A stretch of DNA of 64,000 nucleotides, from contig NZ_JABBXA010000021.1 in assembly GCF_014161445.1 (NCBI RefSeq), forward strand, positions 62,001 through 126,000, written 5' to 3'. This DNA comes from Microbispora sp. H13382. Its GTDB lineage: Bacteria > Actinomycetota > Actinomycetes > Streptosporangiales > Streptosporangiaceae. A program made the position numbers and the translations under genes. Of this stretch, positions 32,692 to 40,084 are shown in pieces (within the stretch, counting starts at the first letter, position 1; each line of letters opens with the position of its first letter). The notes beneath the pieces were generated by a model. It ran no database searches, was not told the DNA's origin, and saw nothing but the letters and a program-made list of their open reading frames with translations.

Positions 32692-35079
32692 ATGACGTCC
32701 CTGGACGCCCATGCCGTCGTCGACGCGGTCTGGAAGATGGAGTCCGCGAGGATCGTCGCCGGCCTCGTCCGGATGGTCGGCGACGTCGGCCTGGCGGAGG
32801 AACTGGCCCAGGACGCGGTCCTCGCCGCACTGGAACAGTGGCCGGAGGCGGGCGTCCCGGACAACCCGGGCGCCTGGCTCATGACCATCGCCAAGCGGCG
32901 CGCCGTCGACCACCTGCGCCGGGAGGAGCGGCGCGACCGCGGTCAGGAGCGGCTCGCCCACGATCTCGTCACCAGCGTGGACGACGGCGCCCGGGACGTG
33001 GACGACGTTCTGGGCGCGCTCGACGGGGAGGTCGGCGACGACGTCCTGCGGCTGATGTTCGTCTCCTGTCATCCGGTGCTGTCCACCGAGGCCCGGGTGG
33101 CGCTCACGCTGCGACTGATCGGCGGCCTGCGCACCGACGAGATCGCGCGGGCCTTTCTCGTCTCCGAGAGCGCCGTCGCCCAGCGGATCGTGCGGGCCAA
33201 GCGGGCGCTCGCCGACGCGCACGTCCCCTTCGAGGTTCCGTCGGGGCCGGAACGGGCGGCCCGGCTGTCGTCGGTGCTCGAAGTGATCTATCTGGTGTTC
33301 AACGAGGGATACTCGGCCACGGCGGGCGACGACCTGATGCGCCCGTCCCTCTGCCTGGAGGCGCTGCGCCTGGGCCGCGTCCTGGCCGAGCTGACCCCGG
33401 ACGAGGCCGAGGTGCACGGCCTGGTCGCGCTGATGGAGTTGCAGCAGTCGCGCTCGGCCGCGCGCACCGGCCCGTCAGGAGAGCCCGTACCGCTGCACGA
33501 GCAGAGCCGCGGGCGCTGGGACCCGCTGCTCATCCGGCGCGGCTTCGCGGCGCTGCTGCGCGCCCGGGAGGCCGGCGCCCCCCTCGGCCCGTACGTGCTG
33601 CAGGCGGCCATCGCGGCCTGCCACGCGCGGGCCGCCACGCCGGAGGAGACCGACTGGCCGCAGATCGCGGCGCTCTACGAGGCCCTCGTGAGGGTGCTGC
33701 CCACACCCGTCGTCCAGCTCAACCGCGCGGTCGCGCTCGCCATGGCCTACGGGCCGCGCGCCGGTCTCACGCTGGTGGAGACGCTGACCGGGGAACCGGC
33801 GCTGAAGGGGTATCACCTGCTGCCCGCCGTACGCGGGGACCTGCTGGCCCGGCTCGGGCGGCACGGCGAGGCCCGGGCGGAGTTCGACCGCGCGGCGTCC
33901 CTCACCCGCAACGCCGCGGAACGGGCGGTGCTGCTGCGCCGCGCCGCGACCTGCGCCGAGGAGGCCGGACGCGCGAACACCGCAAAGGCCGTGAAGGCCG
34001 TGAATGCCGGTCGGACCGGGCAGGCCGGACCCGCGGAGACCGTGAATGCCGCAAAGGCCGGGAAGTCCGGGGACACCGCGGAGGCCGGGGAGGGCGGCCC
34101 CGCGGAGACCGCCGGTCAGCCGCCCAGGGCCGCCGGGCGGGCGGACTCCGCGAAGCGCGTCACACCCGCCGCCACTCCGGGCGGGCGGACCGGAGGCCGG
34201 CGGGCGGCGGATGCGGGCGTCACGCTCGGCGCCGCCATGAGGCTCTTCCTCGCGCGTCCCGGTCTGAGCGCCGACACCGTCCGCTCCTACAACCAGACCC
34301 TGTCACGACTGTGCCGGCACCTCGGCGAGGACATCCCGCTGCGGGACATGACGTCCCACCTGGCCGCCGAGGTCTTCGCCGCCGCCTGGGGTACGGCCGC
34401 GGGCGCGACCTGGAACCGCCACCGCGCGGCGCTGCGGTCGTTCGCCTCGTGGGCGGCCGAGCACGGCTGGGCCGCCGCCAGCCTCGCCGCCCCGCTCGAC
34501 CGGCGGCCCGAACCCCGCGCCCGCACCCGTCCCATCGACCGGTCGCTGCTGCGGGGCCTGTGGGAGCGGCCGGAGACCCCGCTGCGCGAGCGCACGCTGT
34601 GGCTGCTGCTGTACGAGAGCGCGGCCCCGGCCGAATGGGCGCTCTCGCTCGACGTGGAGGACCTCGACCTGCCCGGCATGCGCGGCGAGGTGAGGACCAG
34701 GGGACACTGGCTGCGCTGGCAGTCCGGGACGGCGGCGCTCCTGCCCCTCCTCGTCGGGGACCGCCGCCGGGGACCGCTGTTCCTCGCCGACCGCAGACCC
34801 GGGCCGGGCCGCATGCCGGCGGTGGCCGACCTCTGCCCGCACACCGGCCGTGGCCGCCTGTCGTACGAACGGGCGGAGTACCTGTTCAAACGGGCCACCA
34901 GGGACCTCGACCCGGAAGGCGGCGGCTACACGCTCCACCGCCTGCGCCACTCGCGCCTGGCGCATCTCGGCGAGGACGGCTGGTCCGCGCCGATGCTGAT
35001 GTCCCTGTCCGGCCACGCCAGCGCCCGGAGCCTGCACGGATTCGTCCGGGTCCCGCGACCTGCGGATACCGTTGCCTGA
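32692..35079 (+). CDS. ECF42 sigma factor fused to a degenerate tyrosine-recombinase domain
   Basis: 795 codons from ATG 32692 in one uninterrupted frame. Residues about 15-80 are sigma region 2 (LAEELAQDAVLAALEQWPEA, KRRAVDHLRREER), 115-170 region 4 (EARVALTLRLIGGLRTDEIA), and about 185-425 the ECF42 C-terminal extension (VIYLVFNEGYSATAGDDLM; TPR-like part with AALYEALVRVLPTPVVQLN). ECF42 proteins normally end here. Instead an Ala/Gly/Thr-rich linker (430-508) leads to a SAM-like core-binding domain (510-590, SADTVRSYNQTLSRLCRHL) and a recombinase catalytic fold (610-795) with HRLRHS (H749, R752) and GHAS (774-777). The first catalytic Arg position is Pro646 (LLYESAAPAEW) and the nucleophilic Tyr position is Phe784 (HGFVRV), so strand exchange is unlikely. 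Confidence 0.85.
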   Translation: MTSLDAHAVVDAVWKMESARIVAGLVRMVGDVGLAEELAQDAVLAALEQWPEAGVPDNPGAWLMTIAKRRAVDHLRREERRDRGQERLAHDLVTSVDDGARDVDDVLGALDGEVGDDVLRLMFVSCHPVLSTEARVALTLRLIGGLRTDEIARAFLVSESAVAQRIVRAKRALADAHVPFEVPSGPERAARLSSVLEVIYLVFNEGYSATAGDDLMRPSLCLEALRLGRVLAELTPDEAEVHGLVALMELQQSRSAARTGPSGEPVPLHEQSRGRWDPLLIRRGFAALLRAREAGAPLGPYVLQAAIAACHARAATPEETDWPQIAALYEALVRVLPTPVVQLNRAVALAMAYGPRAGLTLVETLTGEPALKGYHLLPAVRGDLLARLGRHGEARAEFDRAASLTRNAAERAVLLRRAATCAEEAGRANTAKAVKAVNAGRTGQAGPAETVNAAKAGKSGDTAEAGEGGPAETAGQPPRAAGRADSAKRVTPAATPGGRTGGRRAADAGVTLGAAMRLFLARPGLSADTVRSYNQTLSRLCRHLGEDIPLRDMTSHLAAEVFAAAWGTAAGATWNRHRAALRSFASWAAEHGWAAASLAAPLDRRPEPRARTRPIDRSLLRGLWERPETPLRERTLWLLLYESAAPAEWALSLDVEDLDLPGMRGEVRTRGHWLRWQSGTAALLPLLVGDRRRGPLFLADRRPGPGRMPAVADLCPHTGRGRLSYERAEYLFKRATRDLDPEGGGYTLHRLRHSRLAHLGEDGWSAPMLMSLSGHASARSLHGFVRVPRPADTVA

Positions 35080-36963
35080 GTGGGGAGGAAAGCGGCATAT
35101 CTCAAGGACGTCCTGCTGTGGGCGGTCCTCGGCGTGCCGGCGGTGTGGGCGGGCCTCACCCACACCCTGGCCGACAGCTACACCTGGCCGGAGGTGATCG
35201 CCGGGCTGGCGGCGATCGGCGCCGCCGTCGCGCTCGCCCGGCCCCGGCCGCTGGGGGCGATGCTCGTGACGGCCGCTCTGTGGGCGGGCTCGGTGGCCGT
35301 ACGGGGCGACCCCACCGTCTTCTTCCCGGCCCTGGTGGTGATGAGCTACCTGGCCGGGGTGCGCATGGCCCGCACCCGGCCCGCCCTGCTCGGCCTGTCC
35401 GCCGCCGCTGTGATCGCCGCCGCCGTCGTCCCGCTCGTACGGTGGCTTCTCACGGCCCAGTGGGATCTGGGCGCGTGGTTCTTCGCCGTCACGGGGATCG
35501 GGCTGTTCGGCCTCGTCCCCTGGCTCGCGGGCCACGCCCGGCACCAGAGCCTGGCCCTGACCAGGGCGGGCTGGGAACGCGCCGGGCATCTGGAGCGCGA
35601 GCGGCGCATGCTCGCCGAGCAGGCGAGGCTGCGCGAGCGGGCCGCCATCGCGAGGGACATGCACGACCTGCTCGGTCACGACCTGAGCCTGGTCGCGCTG
35701 CGGATCGGCGCTCTGGAGGTCGCCGCCGGCCTGCCCGAGACGCACCGCCGGGCGGCGGGCGAGGCCCGCGAGGCGGTCACGGCCGCGGCGGAGCGTCTGC
35801 GCGACATCGTCGCCGTGCTCAGAGACGGCGACGGTCCCGGCCCGGCACACGCGCACATCCCCCACGGGAGCACGGCTCACGGAGACACGGCACGCGAGGA
35901 CACGGCGCACGGGGACACGGCGCACGGGGACACGGAACAGGGCGGCACGGAACAGGGCGGCACGGAACAGGGCAACACGGGGCAGGGGGACGTCGCGCAC
36001 GCAGGCCCGGCCGGGGAGAGCGTGGGCGAACTGGTCCGGCGCGCCTCCGCCGCCGGGATGCCGGTCACGCTCCACGGCGGGCGGGAGGAGGCGCGGATCC
36101 CCGCGCCCGCGCTCGTCACCGTGCGGCGGGTCGTCCGGGAGGGCCTCACCAACGCGGCCAAGCACGCGCCCGGCGCCCCGGTCACCGTACGGCTCGCGCA
36201 GGCACCGGGCGAGACCGTGGTGAGTGTGGTGACCACGGTGACCGTGGCGAACGAGGCCACGGGACGACCCCAGCCGAGCGTCTCGGGCGGATACGGGCTG
36301 CGCACGCTCGCGGAGCGGGTCCGTCTGCAGGGCGGATCCCTGCGGAGCGGCCGCGCCGACGGTGGATTCACTCTTACCGTCCGTCTGCCACACGACGTGT
36401 CCCGCCACGACGTGTCCCGCCACGACGCCCCCTCGCGGACCGGCCTTCCCTCCGCCGCGCGTGCCGCCGCCGTGGATCTCTCCCCTCCCGGAGCAGGCGA
36501 CACCGGGGGAACCGACCTCGCCGTTGCCGCGGACAGGCCCGCCGACGCGGGCCCGGGTGTGGCGGACGACCTGCCGGCGGGAGCGCGGCCCGTGGAGCTG
36601 GATCTGGCGCTGGCCCGGCGGCGGGTGCGCCGTACGCGGCTGGCCGCGGCGCTGGCCGCCCTGGCCGCGGCGGCCGGCGTGGTGGCGTTCGTGCTGGGGT
36701 TCACGGTCTACGACGCGGCCACCTCGGTCCTGCCGCCGGCCGAGTTCGCGAAGCTGCGGGCCGGCCAGGCAGAGTCCGAGGTCGCGGCGGTGCTGCCGGT
36801 CAGGACCCGGATCGACGACCCGTCCTGGCCCGAGCCTCCGATCCCGCCGGGCGCGCGGTGCCGCTACTACGGCACCAATCCCGATCCGTTCCGCGAGCTG
36901 GAGCTCTACCGGCTGTGCTTCGCCGGAGGCCGGCTGGTGAGCAAGGCGCACCTGCCCGCCTGA
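35080..36963 (+). CDS. NarL-type sensor histidine kinase with C-terminal membrane/extracellular extension
   Basis: 627 codons from GTG 35080, directly after the TGA of the sigma fusion. Four to six helices (10-140) precede HisKA_3 with phospho-acceptor H195 (ARDMHDLLGHDLSLVALRIG). Between it and the HATPase domain lies a repeat linker of HGDT and EQGGT units (15-base tandem copies, about 265-305). HATPase motifs: EGLTNAAKHAPG (N358) and GGYGLRTLAERV. Unusually the protein then continues: a disordered stretch, another membrane helix (about 520-545, LAAALAALAAAAGVVAFVLG), and a C-terminal extracytoplasmic domain with ELYRLCFAGGRLVSKAHL. That tail resembles separate small membrane proteins encoded near kinases, so a gene fusion is likely. 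Confidence 0.85.
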   Translation: MGRKAAYLKDVLLWAVLGVPAVWAGLTHTLADSYTWPEVIAGLAAIGAAVALARPRPLGAMLVTAALWAGSVAVRGDPTVFFPALVVMSYLAGVRMARTRPALLGLSAAAVIAAAVVPLVRWLLTAQWDLGAWFFAVTGIGLFGLVPWLAGHARHQSLALTRAGWERAGHLERERRMLAEQARLRERAAIARDMHDLLGHDLSLVALRIGALEVAAGLPETHRRAAGEAREAVTAAAERLRDIVAVLRDGDGPGPAHAHIPHGSTAHGDTAREDTAHGDTAHGDTEQGGTEQGGTEQGNTGQGDVAHAGPAGESVGELVRRASAAGMPVTLHGGREEARIPAPALVTVRRVVREGLTNAAKHAPGAPVTVRLAQAPGETVVSVVTTVTVANEATGRPQPSVSGGYGLRTLAERVRLQGGSLRSGRADGGFTLTVRLPHDVSRHDVSRHDAPSRTGLPSAARAAAVDLSPPGAGDTGGTDLAVAADRPADAGPGVADDLPAGARPVELDLALARRRVRRTRLAAALAALAAAAGVVAFVLGFTVYDAATSVLPPAEFAKLRAGQAESEVAAVLPVRTRIDDPSWPEPPIPPGARCRYYGTNPDPFRELELYRLCFAGGRLVSKAHLPA

Positions 36964-37019
36964 GCCGCGGCCGGAGGCTCCCCCACGGTTTGGTAGCAAC
37001 GGTTCCGTAGCATCGGGTC

Positions 37020-37682
37020 GTGCACGTTATCCGGGTGGTCCTCGCCGACGACGAACCGGTGATCCGCGCCGGGGTCCGGGCGATCCTGGCGGCGGATCCG
37101 GGCATCGACGTGGTCGCCGAGGCCGCCGACGGGCGTGAGCTGGTGGACGCCGTCCTGGCGCACCGGCCCGACGTCGCGCTGGTCGACATCCGGATGCCCG
37201 GCTTGGACGGGCTGGCCGCCGCGGCCGAGGTGCGCAGAACCGCCCCGGGCACCGCCGTACTGATCATGACGTCCTTCGGCGAGGACGCCTACGTCGCCCG
37301 GGCCCTGGGCGACGGCGCCGCGGGGTTCCTGCTGAAGACCGGGGACCCGCGCGAGTTCCCCCTCGGGGTCCGGGCGGCGGCCGAGGGCGGGGCGTACCTG
37401 TCGCCGCCGGTGGCCGCGCGGGTCATCCGGGGGCTCGCCGGAGACCGGCTGACGCGCTCGGCCGCGGCCCGCGAGCGCGTCGCGGCGCTGACGAACCGGG
37501 AGCGCGAGGTGCTCGCCCTGGTCGGCGAGGGCCTGTCGAACGCGGGCATCGCCGCCCGGCTGCACCTCGCCGAGGGCAGCGTGAAGACCTACGTGAGCAC
37601 GATCATGGCCAAGCTGGGCGTGCCCAACCGGGTGCGCGCGGCGGTCATCGCCCACGAGGCGGGGCTGACGGGCGAGTCGTAG
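37020..37682 (+). CDS. NarL/LuxR-family response regulator
   Basis: 220 codons from GTG 37020. Receiver domain: VVLADDEPVIRAGV (acidic pair), phospho-acceptor Asp in VALVDIRMPGLDGL, MTSFGED and Lys in FLLKTGD. The DNA-binding LuxR domain is LTNREREVLALVGEGLSNAG followed by LAEGSVKTYVSTIMAKLG. It lies 56 bases after the kinase and is its evident partner. The 3' end overlaps the convergent PAP2 gene by 38 bases. Confidence 0.95.
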   Translation: MHVIRVVLADDEPVIRAGVRAILAADPGIDVVAEAADGRELVDAVLAHRPDVALVDIRMPGLDGLAAAAEVRRTAPGTAVLIMTSFGEDAYVARALGDGAAGFLLKTGDPREFPLGVRAAAEGGAYLSPPVAARVIRGLAGDRLTRSAAARERVAALTNREREVLALVGEGLSNAGIAARLHLAEGSVKTYVSTIMAKLGVPNRVRAAVIAHEAGLTGES

Positions 37683-38286
37683 CGAGCAGCGCCGTCAGCG
37701 CGGGCCGCCGCCGCATCGCACCGACCAGGGCGGTCACCGGGTTCCGCAGGGCCAGCAGGACCACCGGCGCCACCACCGCGCCGAGCAGCAGCCCCGCCAC
37801 CACGTCGTGGGGGTAGTGGACGCCGACGAAGACCCGCGAGAAGGCCTCCAGCAGCGCGAGCACGGGCGCCGCCACCGCCGTGCCGCGCCACAGGGCGACC
37901 AGCGCGACGGCCCCCGCCGCGGCGAAGGTCGCGTGGTTGCTCGGCAGCGACCAGTCGCCGTACGGCGGGCAGGGCGCCACCGTGACCACGTCGGCCAGGT
38001 CCCAGCAGGGGCGCCGCAGCCGTAGCAGGCTCTTGACACCCTCGCTCGCGAGGTACGCCACCACCACGGCGACCGGCGCGAGCAGCGCGAGCGCCATCCG
38101 GCGGTCGTCCCCCCGCCGCGCCCGCCACCAGCCGAAGACGAGGAGGGCGAAGAGGATCGCGGGGACGGCGTCCGTCGCGACCTCCGCCGCGTCGCGCACC
38201 CACTCCGGGGCGTTCCGGGCGAACGCCGTGACCTCCCGGTACCACTCGGCGCTGATGTCCGGGACGTCCTCGATCTCGGTGCCCAC
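37645..38286 (-). CDS. PAP2-family membrane phosphatase
   Basis: 213 codons from ATG 38286. The three phosphatase motifs are visible: KSLLRLRRP, WSLPSNHATFAAAGA (with SNH in place of the usual SGH) and SRVFVGVHYPHDVVAG. Five or six membrane helices. Likely dephosphorylates a lipid or undecaprenyl pyrophosphate at the outer face. It overlaps the response-regulator gene tail to tail. Confidence 0.92.
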   Translation of the reverse strand: MGTEIEDVPDISAEWYREVTAFARNAPEWVRDAAEVATDAVPAILFALLVFGWWRARRGDDRRMALALLAPVAVVVAYLASEGVKSLLRLRRPCWDLADVVTVAPCPPYGDWSLPSNHATFAAAGAVALVALWRGTAVAAPVLALLEAFSRVFVGVHYPHDVVAGLLLGAVVAPVVLLALRNPVTALVGAMRRRPALTALLATTRPSAPPRGR

Positions 38287-38394
38287 CGGTTCCCCTCCGT
38301 GCCGTGTTCCGCCGGTCCGTCCGGCCCCTCGAACCTAGGGACCGGACAGCACGGCGCGCACTCACGGAAAGTCGCCGGTGACCCTTCACTTTCG

Positions 38395-39765
38395 TCAATG
38401 GTCCGCCGGCACGGTCTCCTTCTTCCGTACCCCGGCCGGGACGGCCGCCTCCCGGCGGGTGAACCGCGCGTACACCAGAGCGGTGCCGCCGACCAGCAGC
38501 GGCCAGACGAGGTAGACCCCCGACGCGGCGACCAGCAGGGCGACCGCCACGAGCGCGAGCAGGGCGGCGGCCCTGGCCCGGCCGCGCGGCAGCAGCCGGA
38601 TGGCGGCCGCCACGCCGATCGCGTAGACCACCACGAACGACCCGTTGGTCATCAGCACCAGGGGCCGGATGCCCGTCCCCGCCGCGTACACGACGGCGAG
38701 CGACAGGAAGGACAGCACGGCGACGACTCCGAGGCTGCGCCGGGGCACCTCCCCGGCGACGCTGCCACGGGAGAGCCACGCGGGCAGGGCCCCGTCGCGG
38801 CCGAGGGCCGCGCCGAGCTTCGCCGCCCCGGCCCAGTACGCGTTCATCGCGCCGAGCGTCAGCAGCAGCGCGGCCACGGCGGCGAGCAGCCGGGCGTTGC
38901 CGCCGAGGCCGAGGGCCAGCAGGTCGCCGAGGGGCGCCCGCGCCGCTCCGGCGGCCGGCCCGAGGACGGCGACGGTGGCGAAGGCGACCGACAGGTACAG
39001 CACGCCGACCAGCACGACGGCGGCTGCGGCGGCCCTGGGCAGGTCCCTGGCGGGCCTGCGGAAGTCGGCGGCGAGGTGCGTGATCGCCTCCCAGCCGGCG
39101 AAGCTCCACACCAGCAGGGCCGCCGCCGGGGCGATGGCCGCCCAGCCGTTCGGGGCGAACGGCCGGAGGTTGGCCACATCGGCGTGCGGGAGCGACAGCG
39201 CGACGGCGACGACGAGCAGGGCGACGAGCAGCCCGGCCAGCCCGAGCTGGACCCGGCCGGTCACCCGGAGGCCGGAGGCGTTCGACACGGTCACGACCGC
39301 CATCAGCCCCGCCGCCGTCAGCGTCGCGGTGCCGGTTCCGCCGCCCACCGCCGCCGCGACGTACTCGCCGCCGAACAGCGCCGCGGCGGCGGCGCTGGGC
39401 GGTATCGCGAAGTAGAAGCACCAGCCGACGACGACGGCGGCCCGGTCCCCGAAGGCGAGGCGGGCGTAGGTCGACACGCCCCCGGAGTCGGGGTGGCGGG
39501 CGCCGAGCGCGGCGAACGCCGCGGCCAGCGGGGCGGACAGCACGACCAGGCCGAGCCAGGCCAGCAGCGACGCCGGCCCCGCCGCCTGGGCCGCGAGCGC
39601 GGGCAGGGCGATGACGCCCGTGCCGAGCACCGCGCCGACGTACATGGCGGTGCCCTGCGCCGCCGTGAGGCGGCCCGCCGGGGCGGCACCAGGCGGGGCG
39701 GCACCAGGCGGGGCGGCACGGGTGACGGCAGGGGTGACGCCGGATGTGACGCTCGTCCGAGCCAT
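38395..39765 (-). CDS. APC-superfamily amino-acid permease
   Basis: 456 codons from ATG 39765. A short cytoplasmic tail with a 15-base-encoded repeat (AAPPGAAPPGAAPAG) precedes 12 helices. The first helix region TAMYVGAVLGTGVIALPALA is the classic APC substrate site; FAGWEAITHLAADFRRP and later GAMNAYWAGAAKLGAALGRD also fit. Likely imports or exchanges an amino acid or amine. It sits at the border of the putative biosynthetic cluster, but nothing shows it belongs to it. Confidence 0.9.
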   Translation of the reverse strand: MARTSVTSGVTPAVTRAAPPGAAPPGAAPAGRLTAAQGTAMYVGAVLGTGVIALPALAAQAAGPASLLAWLGLVVLSAPLAAAFAALGARHPDSGGVSTYARLAFGDRAAVVVGWCFYFAIPPSAAAAALFGGEYVAAAVGGGTGTATLTAAGLMAVVTVSNASGLRVTGRVQLGLAGLLVALLVVAVALSLPHADVANLRPFAPNGWAAIAPAAALLVWSFAGWEAITHLAADFRRPARDLPRAAAAAVVLVGVLYLSVAFATVAVLGPAAGAARAPLGDLLALGLGGNARLLAAVAALLLTLGAMNAYWAGAAKLGAALGRDGALPAWLSRGSVAGEVPRRSLGVVAVLSFLSLAVVYAAGTGIRPLVLMTNGSFVVVYAIGVAAAIRLLPRGRARAAALLALVAVALLVAASGVYLVWPLLVGGTALVYARFTRREAAVPAGVRKKETVPADH

Positions 39766-40084
39766 TCGCGTACACCTTCCAGTCGGGGGAGTCGTGACCG
39801 GTCAAGGGAGTCGTGGCCGGTCAGGGAGACGGCCGGCCGGATGATCCGGACCGGCCCAAGGCACAGGCAGCGGGGAACACGGGCGGCAGGGAGCACGGGC
39901 AGCGGGGGCCCGGGCAGCAAGGGAGCCCGGGCAGCAAGGGAGCACGGGCGGCAGGCGGCGCGGGCGGCCGGAACGCGCGGACCGGCCGGACGGATGCCGG
40001 CCGGCGTCGCGCTTCGCGGGACACCACGGGCCGGCCGGGGTGACCGGCCGGCCGGGGTCGCCGTGCCCCTCTCAGCCGCCCGTC
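39766..40084. other. 319-base intergenic region with degenerate tandem repeats
   Basis: Holds two repeat tracts: GGGAGTCGTG(A/G)CCGGTCA in near-tandem copies (about 39787-39825) and a CGGGCAGCAAGGGAGC(A/C)-type repeat (about 39885-39955). The rest is GC-rich with no convincing gene. It separates two genes on the same strand, so it must also contain the permease promoter. Confidence 0.5.

Noticed and set aside
32229-37010. 1593-codon open frame on the plus strand spanning the YCII, sigma and kinase genes
   Set aside because: Out of frame with three genes that have clear domains; low-complexity Arg/Gly/Ala sequence.
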